DNA of 11,388 nt, from assembly GCA_003152795.1 (NCBI GenBank), contig PMBA01000430.1, positions 1-11,388 of the forward strand. Direction: 5' to 3'. The translations under genes were made by a program, and so were the position numbers. Below, piece by piece: positions 1 to 5,280 of this stretch. The notes below the pieces were generated by a model. That model did no database searches, was not told where the DNA came from, and saw nothing but the letters and a program-made list of their open reading frames with translations. Position 1 is the first letter of the stretch. The number at the start of each line of letters is the position of its first letter. The DNA is from Acidobacteriaceae bacterium. GTDB taxonomy: Bacteria; Acidobacteriota; Terriglobia; Terriglobales; Acidobacteriaceae.

Positions 1-25
1 GAAGATTTTTGAAGGCGGAGTGTAG

Positions 26-141
26 ATGCATTTTGCTTGCGCGCAGAAGAATGCATAGGTCCTTCGCTTCGCAATTTAGACCTATTGGTTGCCGAGGCAA
101 GCTAACAGCCAATCGGTCCTTCGCTTCGCTCAGGATGACCG
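26..141. repeat. Chain of four abutting inverted repeats
   Basis: Four inverted repeats of 28-31 bases follow one another with almost no gap. Bases 26-56 have arms atgcatttt/agaatgcat, 9 pairs including one G-T. Bases 55-85 have arms ataggtc/gacctat, 7 pairs. Bases 84-113 have arms attggttg/cagccaat, 8 pairs including one G-T. Bases 114-141 have arms cggtc/gaccg, 5 pairs. Neighbouring units 1-2 and 2-3 share two bases at the junction. No T-tract follows any stem, so these are not ordinary intrinsic terminators. They lie just upstream of the PLP enzyme gene and could form RNA hairpins or be a REP-like mosaic. The pairing is directly visible; any function is unknown. Confidence 0.6.
115..140 (-). 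repeat. Dispersed repeat copy (HPERSEG / ILSEAKDL type)
   Basis: On the minus strand this stretch reads ggtcatcctgagcgaagcga then aggacc. It gives the spurious peptide HPERSEGP in one frame, a peptide often seen in mispredicted proteins of Acidobacteriota and other soil phyla. A second, partial copy lies at 58-72, where the 15 bases ggtccttcgcttcgc are identical. Both copies sit inside inverted-repeat units flanked by ggtc and gacc. It is an intergenic repeat, not a gene. Its abundance in this genome cannot be judged from the window. Confidence 0.65.
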
Positions 142-194
142 TGTGAATTTGTGGTATGAACTTGCAGGGCACCGCGCCAGTTAAGTGACGACCC

Positions 195-199
195 AGGAG
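195..199 (+). promoter_or_regulatory. Shine-Dalgarno site for the TTG start at 205
   Basis: AGGAG lies five bases before TTG at 205. There is no ATG or GTG near the expected N-terminus of the PLP enzyme, so this site supports use of the TTG start. Confidence 0.7.
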
Positions 200-204
200 A
201 AATC

Positions 205-1359
205 TTGACCACCAAACCACCGGGATTCGCGACGCGCGCTATCCACACCGGCCAGGAGCCTGACCCCCTTACCGGGGCGGTCACTGTTCCCATTTACGCG
301 ACTTCTACTTACGTTCAGGAAGAAATCGGCAAGCACAAAGGCTACGAATATTCGCGGGTATCGAACCCAACTCGCGACCGGCTGGAGACGAACCTGGCGG
401 CGCTCGAAGGCGGAGTCGCAGCGAAGGTGTTTGCCAGCGGGATGGCGGCGATCAACGGGGTTGCTACCATGCTGAAGGCAGGCGACCACGTGGTGGCCGG
501 CCACAATCTCTACGGCGGGACGCCGCGCCTGTTCAATCAGGTCCTGGTCAACTTTGGTCTAACATTCACCTACGTCGATACATCCGATGTCAACAAGGTT
601 GAGCGCGCATTCCAGAAGAACACCCGGCTCGTGTTCCTGGAGACGCCAACCAACCCGCTGATGGAGCTTTGCGACCTCCGCGCCATCAGCGAACTGAGCC
701 ACCGGCACGGCGTAGAGGTTGTCGTAGACAACACTTTCATGTCGCCATATTTCCAGCGTCCGATTGAACTCGGGGCCGACATGGTGGTGCACTCGACCAC
801 GAAATTCCTTAACGGACACAGCGACGGGCTGGGCGGTGTCGTGGTCTGCACCAAACCCGAGCAGGCGGAAAAGCTCGCGTTTCTTCAAAAATGCGCCGGC
901 GCTATTTTGTCGCCCTTCGAGTGCTGGCTGATCCTGCGCGGTGTCAAGACGCTGGCGGTTCGCATGGAACAGCATGACCGGAGCGGCCGCAAAGTCGCCG
1001 AGTATCTCGCCAGACACAAGAAAGTGGAGAAGGTTTTCTATCCCGGATTACCCAATCATCCGCAGCACGAACTGGCCAAGCGGCAGATGTCGGGCTTTGG
1101 AGCGTTGATCGCCTTCGAAACCGGGTCGTTGGCGAACGCAAATAGGATGCTCCGCAAGGTGCGGGTCTGTTCATTGGCGGAGTCTCTGGGCGGGGTCGAA
1201 ACCCTGATTTCGCATCCGGCGACCATGACCCACGCAGCCGTGGGCGAAGAGGGGCGCCGCAAAATCGGCATTACCGATGGCCTGGTGCGCATATCTGTCG
1301 GCATCGAGGACGCGGAAGACATCCTGGGCGATCTGGATCAGGCGCTGGCCGCAATCTAG
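205..1359 (+). CDS. PLP-dependent Cys/Met metabolism enzyme (cystathionine gamma-synthase/lyase family)
   Basis: A 384-residue member of the Cys/Met metabolism PLP-dependent (trans-sulfuration) family, cytoplasmic and normally a homotetramer. Visible family features are YSRxxNPT at 49-56 (phosphate contact from the partner subunit), ASGMAA at 77-82, the stacking tyrosine Y103 in NLYGGT, LETPTNP at 145-151, D175 in VVVDNTF, and the Schiff-base lysine K200 in HSTTKFLNGH. The C-terminal region carries ESLGGVETLISHPATMTH and VRISVGIED. Length matches the family norm of about 380-400. Start is TTG with a good ribosome site. Family members act on homoserine esters, cystathionine or methionine (MetB, CGL, MetZ, MGL). 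Sequence alone does not separate these here, although the close match to the SLGGVE block favours cystathionine gamma-synthase or lyase. No methionine-pathway neighbour helps, so no symbol is given. Confidence 0.93.
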   Translation: MTTKPPGFATRAIHTGQEPDPLTGAVTVPIYATSTYVQEEIGKHKGYEYSRVSNPTRDRLETNLAALEGGVAAKVFASGMAAINGVATMLKAGDHVVAGHNLYGGTPRLFNQVLVNFGLTFTYVDTSDVNKVERAFQKNTRLVFLETPTNPLMELCDLRAISELSHRHGVEVVVDNTFMSPYFQRPIELGADMVVHSTTKFLNGHSDGLGGVVVCTKPEQAEKLAFLQKCAGAILSPFECWLILRGVKTLAVRMEQHDRSGRKVAEYLARHKKVEKVFYPGLPNHPQHELAKRQMSGFGALIAFETGSLANANRMLRKVRVCSLAESLGGVETLISHPATMTHAAVGEEGRRKIGITDGLVRISVGIEDAEDILGDLDQALAAI

Positions 1360-1401
1360 TGCAGTGCGTTGGGTCGATTTGTTTGACGCACTACACTCGC
1401 T

Positions 1402-1422
1402 GTCAGTCATCAGTCGTCAGTA
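1402..1422. repeat. Heptamer tandem repeat (NTCAGTN x3)
   Basis: Three 7-base units, gtcagtc, atcagtc and gtcagta, lie in the 87-base space between two convergent genes. Only the first and last base of the unit vary. A similar 7-base-period array with a different unit lies at 3727-3761. It resembles the short tandemly repeated heptamers known from some cyanobacteria. No function can be inferred. Confidence 0.6.
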
Positions 1423-1446
1423 AGAATGATTTAACGGACAACTGTT

Positions 1447-1764
1447 TCACCGCACCGACTCACCAATCCATTCCAGGTACGCGGCGCTGCCATCTTCAAC
1501 GGCAATCTCAACGCACTCGGGAAGTTCGTAGGAATGCAACTCAGTGAGAGTGTCGCGCAGACGAGTGAACGCGTCTGCCGTCGTCTTGATTACGACAAGC
1601 CACTCGGTTGCGGTCTCGATTTCGCCTTGCCAGCGATAGACCGATTCAATCTGGGGAGCGATGTTGACGCAAGCCGCCAATTGCCGCTCGACCAGCGCAT
1701 GGGCGATGCCGCGGGCTTCTTCGAGCGAACCGCAAGTCGTAAGAACAAGTCTTTTGTCGGTCAT
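1447..1764 (-). CDS. cutA: CutA family divalent-cation tolerance protein
   Basis: A 105-residue protein of full CutA length. CutA is a small, very stable trimer with a ferredoxin-like fold, linked in E. coli to copper and divalent-metal tolerance; its exact biochemical role is unsettled. Family blocks are easy to read: an early TTCGSLEEA segment (9-17), LAACVNI at 29-35, SVYRWQGEIE at 41-50, E54 and W55, IKT at 59-61, and LHSYELPECVEI at 76-87, followed by YLEWI near the end. Cytoplasmic; no signal peptide. ATG start with only a weak AGGA about ten bases upstream. It converges with the PLP enzyme gene and diverges from the phosphohexomutase gene across 73 bases, so the two divergent genes may share a control region. 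Neither neighbour suggests a metal-specific role. Confidence 0.95.
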   Translation of the reverse strand: MTDKRLVLTTCGSLEEARGIAHALVERQLAACVNIAPQIESVYRWQGEIETATEWLVVIKTTADAFTRLRDTLTELHSYELPECVEIAVEDGSAAYLEWIGESVR

Positions 1765-1770
1765 ATAAAA

Positions 1771-1794
1771 TCGATCCTAGAGATATAAGATCGA
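1771..1794. promoter_or_regulatory. Inverted repeat in the divergent cutA / phosphohexomutase intergenic region
   Basis: Arms tcgatc (1771-1776) and gatcga (1789-1794) enclose a 12-base AT-rich spacer, in the 73-base gap between divergent genes. Placement suits an operator, but six-base arms occur easily by chance and no known site is recognised. Confidence 0.25.
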
Positions 1795-1837
1795 AAGTCG
1801 AGAGACGAAGTTTCACTGGAAGCATACGAGGCAGCCG

Positions 1838-3253
1838 ATGGCAACGCAAATCAAGTTTGGCACTTCCGGATGGCGGGCGGTGATGGCGGAAGAGTTCACG
1901 TTTGCCAATGTCAACCGGGCCGTGCACGGCATCGCGCGTTATGTGGCATCCCAGAAATCGAATGGAGCCAAAGTTATCGTTGGCCGCGATCCGCGCTTTC
2001 TCGGCGAAACTTTCTGCGCCATGGCTGCCGACATCCTGTCTTCCTATGGCATCACGCCGCTGGTGATCGCGGAGCCCGCGCCCACGCCCGCCATTTCCTA
2101 CGCGGTGATCCAGTCCAAAGCCGACGGCGCCATCAACTTTACCGCCTCGCACAATCCGCCGGAATACAACGGGATCAAGTTTTCGACGCCCGACGGAGCG
2201 CCGGCTCTCCCCGAAGCCACGCAAGCCATCGAGCGCGAGATTGCAGCCTTCGACGCAAGTCCGGAAGCCCCGCGGAGAACCAGGGGCGAATCTCAGTCTC
2301 AAGCACAGTCGATCGACCCCCGCCGCATGTATCTGTCGCGTCTGCGGGAAATCGTCGATCTCGATGTGATCAAGAAAGCGGGCATTAAAATTGCCTTCGA
2401 TCCGATGTGGGGCGCCGCTCGGGGATATTCTGACGGGTTACTGCGGGAGGCGGGCGTGACCGTGGCCACGGTGCACGACACGCGGGACGTGCTGTTCGGA
2501 GGCCACGCTCCCGAACCCGACGATCACCTGCTCGACGACCTGCGTCACAAGATGCGCGAAACCGGCGCGGCCATTGGGATTGCGACCGATGGCGATGCCG
2601 ACCGGTTTGGCATAGTCGACGAGGACGGCACATTTCTGCAGGCCAACTACATCATCGCGCTGCTGTTTGATTACCTGGTCGAAAGCCGCGGCTGGAGAAA
2701 CGGAGTGGGGAAGTCGGTCGCCACCACGAACCTCATCAATGCGCTTGCCGAAAGACACAAAATCGAGCTCTACGAAACCCCGGTTGGCTTCAAATACATC
2801 GGCGAACTTATCAAGCAGGACAAGATTCTGATTGGTGGAGAAGAAAGCGCCGGACTCTCCATCCGCAAACACGTGCCGGAGAAAGACGGGGTGCTGGCTG
2901 GCCTGCTCTGCTGCGAGATGGTGGCGCGCCGGGGCGGCTCGCTCGGCCAACGGTTAGCCGGGCTATTTGCCGAAGTTGGTTCCTTCTATCCGCTGCGCGA
3001 GAACTTCCACTTGACGCCGGAAGTAAAACAGAAGTTTACTGAGAAGTTACGGGGCGATCCGAGCGAGTTCTATGGCATTAAAGTTGCGAAGGCGGTAAGA
3101 ATCGACGGGCTGAAACTGGTCCTGGCCGACGGATCGTGGGTTTGCTACCGGCTTTCGGGGACGGAGCCAGTGGTGCGCGTGTACAGCGAAGCGCGCAGTA
3201 AGGTGGATCTCGCAAAGTTGAGCGCGGCGGCGAAATCATGGATCTTCGACTAG
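1838..3253 (+). CDS. Alpha-D-phosphohexomutase (phosphoglucomutase/phosphomannomutase)
   Basis: A 471-residue cytoplasmic enzyme that interconverts hexose 1- and 6-phosphates, feeding sugar-nucleotide and envelope polysaccharide synthesis. All four signature regions of the superfamily are present in order: N-terminal GTSGWR at 8-13; the active-site phosphoserine loop TASHNPPEYNG at 102-112, with S104 as the phosphorylated residue; the magnesium loop TDGDADR at 250-256; the sugar-specificity loop GGEESAG at 333-339; and the phosphate-binding loop RLSGTEP at 438-444. A poorly conserved, Gln/Ser-rich linker lies at about 141-160. Full length for the family. ATG start with GAGG six bases upstream. 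The N-terminus is unlike GlmM (which starts FGTDGIRG), so glucose or mannose phosphate is a likelier substrate than glucosamine phosphate, but which one is not decided. The next gene overlaps its end by 16 bases. Confidence 0.95.
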   Translation: MATQIKFGTSGWRAVMAEEFTFANVNRAVHGIARYVASQKSNGAKVIVGRDPRFLGETFCAMAADILSSYGITPLVIAEPAPTPAISYAVIQSKADGAINFTASHNPPEYNGIKFSTPDGAPALPEATQAIEREIAAFDASPEAPRRTRGESQSQAQSIDPRRMYLSRLREIVDLDVIKKAGIKIAFDPMWGAARGYSDGLLREAGVTVATVHDTRDVLFGGHAPEPDDHLLDDLRHKMRETGAAIGIATDGDADRFGIVDEDGTFLQANYIIALLFDYLVESRGWRNGVGKSVATTNLINALAERHKIELYETPVGFKYIGELIKQDKILIGGEESAGLSIRKHVPEKDGVLAGLLCCEMVARRGGSLGQRLAGLFAEVGSFYPLRENFHLTPEVKQKFTEKLRGDPSEFYGIKVAKAVRIDGLKLVLADGSWVCYRLSGTEPVVRVYSEARSKVDLAKLSAAAKSWIFD

Positions 3254-3720
3254 GGCCACCATCGAGAGTGCGCATTCTTCCCCTGAGGGAGGAAGGCTTC
3301 CGCGCGGTGATCGGTCAAGCGATGGGTCAGGCTCCAAGGGCTGAAGCGCTGATGGCGCGCTGGGTCGAAGGGACACGGCCGGCATGGTCATGGCTGGGGC
3401 GGGAGTGGCGCCGCCTGGGAACGGGGGCTGCCGTTGTGCTCATTGTCGGATTACTCCTGCACGCCCTGTTCGGGGCCAACGGCATGGTGATCTATCGCCA
3501 GAAGCACGACGAGATGCAAGCGCTGCAGAGTGAGGTCGAGCGGTTGCAGAAGGAAAACGCTCAGTACGCCGACCAGATCAGGTCACTGAAGTCCGATCCG
3601 GCCGCCATAGAGAAAGAGGCCCGCGAGCAGCTTCATTACACTCGGCGCGGTGAAATTGTTTATGTTGCACCCGATCCTCCGCAGAAGCCGGCCAGCGGTC
3701 GCGCCAAGAACGACAGGTAG
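3238..3720 (+). CDS. Septum formation initiator family protein (FtsB/DivIC-like)
   Basis: A bitopic membrane protein with the FtsB/DivIC layout, which joins FtsL and FtsQ/DivIB at the division septum. From the ATG at 3238 it has 160 residues: a polar N-terminal part (1-60), one membrane span at about 62-79, a coiled coil at about 84-119 (heptad-rich LQSEVERLQKENAQ), then the family motif DPAAIEKEAREQLHYTRRGE at 120-139, and a short basic tail. The ATG lies inside the last codons of the mutase gene with no clear ribosome site, allowing translational coupling. A GTG at 3307 (residue 24), preceded by a strong purine-rich site, would give 137 residues and is a real alternative start. The N-terminal extension before the membrane span is long compared with E. 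coli FtsB (about 100 residues). Family assignment is firm; orthology to FtsB rather than DivIC is not decided. Confidence 0.87.
   Translation: MDLRLGPPSRVRILPLREEGFRAVIGQAMGQAPRAEALMARWVEGTRPAWSWLGREWRRLGTGAAVVLIVGLLLHALFGANGMVIYRQKHDEMQALQSEVERLQKENAQYADQIRSLKSDPAAIEKEAREQLHYTRRGEIVYVAPDPPQKPASGRAKNDR
3285..3296 (+). promoter_or_regulatory. Strong Shine-Dalgarno-like site supporting an alternative GTG start at 3307
   Basis: The run gagggaggaagg is the only good ribosome-site match near the 5' end of the FtsB-like gene. Its AGGAAGG part ends ten bases before an in-frame GTG at 3307. It lies within the reading frame opened at 3238, so either two starts are used or the true start is 3307. Confidence 0.45.
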
Positions 3721-3726
3721 GCGCTG

Positions 3727-3761
3727 CGAGCTACGAGCTACGAGCTGTGAGCTCCGAGCGA
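3727..3761. repeat. Heptamer tandem repeat (cgagcta-type, five units)
   Basis: Five 7-base units run without a gap: cgagcta, cgagcta, cgagctg, tgagctc, cgagcga. The first two are identical and each of the first four contains AGCT. It begins seven bases after the stop of the FtsB-like gene. This is the second heptamer-period array in the window. It is low-complexity intergenic DNA, not coding. Confidence 0.7.
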
Positions 3762-3833
3762 CGCAGTTGGCCCGCAAATCGTAGCAGGCCGCCGCGGCTC
3801 CTCCTGTGATAGAGTTCAGAGATCGCATCACGT

Positions 3834-3868
3834 GTGGGAACCAATCTAAGGTGGGAACCAAATCTAAG
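3834..3868 (+). repeat. Direct repeat in the leader of the small secreted protein gene
   Basis: Bases 3834-3850 (gtgggaaccaatctaag) are followed at once by 3851-3868, the same sequence with one extra A. The second copy runs into the ribosome site aaggaggg. It looks like a recent tandem duplication of the leader, or a pair of protein- or RNA-binding boxes. Confidence 0.7.
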
Positions 3869-3873
3869 GAGGG
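3866..3873 (+). promoter_or_regulatory. Strong Shine-Dalgarno site fixing the start at 3878
   Basis: AAGGAGGG ends four bases before ATG at 3878, which opens a clear signal peptide. An in-frame ATG at 3806 has no such site and would prefix 24 residues that read through the duplicated leader, so 3878 is chosen. Confidence 0.85.
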
Positions 3874-3877
3874 TGAC

Positions 3878-4201
3878 ATGCGGAAACTTTTCTTGTTGTT
3901 ACTGGCCGGAGCGTTGATTTTGCTGATGGCTTCGGTGTCATTTGCCGGCGATGCCCAAACCGTGAATGGTTGGGTCAGCGACTCCAAATGCGGCGTTAAG
4001 GGAGCCAACGCGAGCGCGGAAGAGTGCACGAAGAAGTGCATCACGGCTGGGGCCAGTCCGGTTGTCGTTACCGACAAAGAGCAGAAGGTTCTGGCGGTGG
4101 AAAATCCCGATGCCCTGAAGGAGCACTATGGACATCACGTTGCGGTCACCGGGCACATCAACGGCGACAAGATCCACGTTGAAAGCGTAAAGATGCTCTA
4201 G
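3878..4201 (+). CDS. Small secreted protein, DUF5818-like
   Basis: A 107-residue protein with a textbook signal peptide: MRK, a leucine-rich core to about residue 19, then SFA at 21-23, with cleavage expected before GDAQ. The mature part of about 84 residues reads NGWVSDSKCG (30-39), ECTKKC (49-54), SPVVVTDKEQKVLAVENPDA (60-79), and LKEHYGHHVAVTGHINGDKIHVESV to near the end. The pattern of a cysteine block, a short beta hairpin, then 'H-x-G-x-x-V-x-V-x-G' is what I remember of small acidobacterial exported proteins grouped as DUF5818, with an OB-like beta barrel. That family name is from memory. C38, C50, C54 and H83, H86, H87 could bind a metal or form a disulfide. No known activity. Single gene, followed by a strong terminator. 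Confidence 0.8.
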   Translation: MRKLFLLLLAGALILLMASVSFAGDAQTVNGWVSDSKCGVKGANASAEECTKKCITAGASPVVVTDKEQKVLAVENPDALKEHYGHHVAVTGHINGDKIHVESVKML

Positions 4202-4223
4202 GGCCAACGAATCCAACCGATCC

Positions 4224-4259
4224 AAAAAGGGCGGTCCTTCTGGCCGCCCAATTGTTTTT
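4224..4259. terminator. Bidirectional intrinsic terminator
   Basis: Stem gggcgg (4229-4234) with ccgccc (4244-4249), extendable by two weaker pairs to leave a five-base loop. The plus strand continues aattgttttt, and the minus strand continues straight into a run of five T. It sits between convergent genes, 22 bases after the small secreted protein and beyond the thiG stop, so it can end transcription from both sides. The minus-strand version has the better T-tract. Confidence 0.8.
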
Positions 4260-4316
4260 CCGGTGGAGATGTCGCGCTCGTCCAGCCCAATCAGAGGCCG
4301 AGCTGCGCTGGGTTTG

Positions 4317-4336
4317 GACGGGCGAGGGCGCCCGTC
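4317..4336. repeat. GC-rich hairpin downstream of thiG
   Basis: Perfect 8-pair stem gacgggcg/cgcccgtc with an aggg loop, 18 bases beyond the thiG stop. There is no T-tract, so it is not a standard terminator. I recall similar 'gggcgagggcgcccgtc' elements as scattered repeats in acidobacterial genomes, but this is unverified. Confidence 0.5.
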
Positions 4337-4353
4337 GCCACACGAACCGCCTG

Positions 4354-5127
4354 CTAGCGCAGCACGCCTTCAAGAGGCGAACTGGCAGTTGCGTAAAGCT
4401 TCCGCGGCATGCGGCCTGCCAGGTAAGCCTGGCGTCCGGCGAGCACGGCGTGCATCATCGCTTCCGCCATCAGTACTGGCTCCTGAGCGCCGGCGATGCC
4501 AGTGTTCATCAGCACCGCGTCGTAGCCTAATTCCATGGCAATGGCCGCGTCGGAAGCGGTGCCCACGCCTGCATCCACAATGAGCGGGACTCCGGTGATG
4601 AGCTCGCGCAGGATTCGCAGGTTGGCAGTGTTCTGAATGCCAAGCCCGCTGCCGATCGGAGCGCCCAGCGGCATTACCGCCGCGGCTCCGGCGTCCACCA
4701 GGCGTTTGGCGAACACGATGTCGTCCGAAGTATAGGCGAGCACAGTGAATCCCTCTTTCGCCAGCACGGCGGTGGCTTCGAGCGTCGCTTGCACATCGGG
4801 ATAGAGCGTTGCCTGGTCGCCAATCACTTCGAGTTTGATCCAGTCCGAGAGTCCAACCTCACGCGCCAGCCGGGCTGTGCGGATGGTGTCGTCGGCGGTA
4901 TAACAGCCGGCAGTGTTGGGCAGAAGGAAATATTTTTTCGGATCGATGTAATCGAGCAGGGATTCCTTGCTGCGGTCAAGATTCACCCGGCGCACGGCCA
5001 CGGTCACCATGTCGGCGCCGCTCGCCTCGAGCGCGCGGGCGGTTTCCTGAAACGACTTGTACTTGCCAGTCCCAACGATCAGGCGGGAGCGGAATTGCCT
5101 GCCAGCGATAATGAACGAGTCCGTCAT
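4354..5127 (-). CDS. thiG: Thiazole synthase
   Basis: A 257-residue (beta-alpha)8 barrel enzyme that builds the thiazole phosphate of thiamine from deoxyxylulose 5-phosphate, dehydroglycine or iminoglycine, and sulfur carried by ThiS thiocarboxylate. The Schiff-base lysine is K98 in [10 protein letters not shown]. Other family blocks are LIVGTGKY at 16-23, [13 protein letters not shown] at 68-80, [13 protein letters not shown] at 152-164, [17 protein letters not shown] at 185-201, VLMNTGIA at 205-212, and the C-terminal [15 protein letters not shown]. Full length. The frame stays open for 42 more codons upstream, but that part reads through an intergenic repeat, so ATG at 5127 is the start. 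The ribosome site is weak. No thiS, thiF, thiH or thiO lies beside it in the window, so its partners are encoded elsewhere or beyond this segment. No TPP-riboswitch-like sequence is evident upstream. Confidence 0.95.
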   Translation of the reverse strand: MTDSFIIAGRQFRSRLIVGTGKYKSFQETARALEASGADMVTVAVRRVNLDRSKESLLDYIDPKKYFLLPNTAGCYTADDTIRTARLAREVGLSDWIKLEVIGDQATLYPDVQATLEATAVLAKEGFTVLAYTSDDIVFAKRLVDAGAAAVMPLGAPIGSGLGIQNTANLRILRELITGVPLIVDAGVGTASDAAIAMELGYDAVLMNTGIAGAQEPVLMAEAMMHAVLAGRQAYLAGRMPRKLYATASSPLEGVLR

Positions 5128-5141
5128 GGCCTTTATTGTAC

Positions 5142-5200
5142 GGCTGCGCAGGCTGCGGAAAAAGTCGCTTCGCGACTCGGCTGCAACGCAGCGGCTAAAG
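5142..5200. repeat. Double-hairpin intergenic repeat
   Basis: Between the acyl-CoA synthetase stop and the thiG start lie two compact hairpins: agtcgc/gcgact (5163-5177, 3-base loop) and gctgc/gcagc (5180-5192, 3-base loop). They are preceded by ggctgcg twice (5142-5148, 5151-5157). The layout resembles REP-like elements. I recall this 'cttcgcgactcggctgcaac' sequence as widely scattered in acidobacterial genomes, but its copy number here is unknown. Confidence 0.6.
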
Positions 5201-5280
5201 GCGGCGGTGGTTTTGCCAAGCTTACGGCGCGGCGGGAAGCCGCAGCCCTTCAAAACAAAGTCGAAATCCCGGGGGCTGGC

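Noticed and set aside
1..204. SAM riboswitch upstream of a Cys/Met-metabolism gene
   Set aside because: No SAM-I or SAM-II conserved core was recognised; the space is taken up by repeats and simple hairpins.
102..293. Short minus-strand frame containing HPERSEG
   Set aside because: This peptide is the known translation artefact of a dispersed repeat.
1784..1789. TATAAG as a -10 box for the mutase gene
   Set aside because: It is one base off consensus, but no acceptable -35 lies 16-18 bases upstream.
1646..2302. Minus-strand open frame of 218 codons over cutA and the mutase
   Set aside because: It shadows two clearly coding genes, and the Arg/Gly/His-rich translation has no recognisable fold.
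5128..5280. TPP riboswitch before thiG
   Set aside because: The CUGAGA and ACCUGAUCUGG-type conserved segments are absent on the minus strand.
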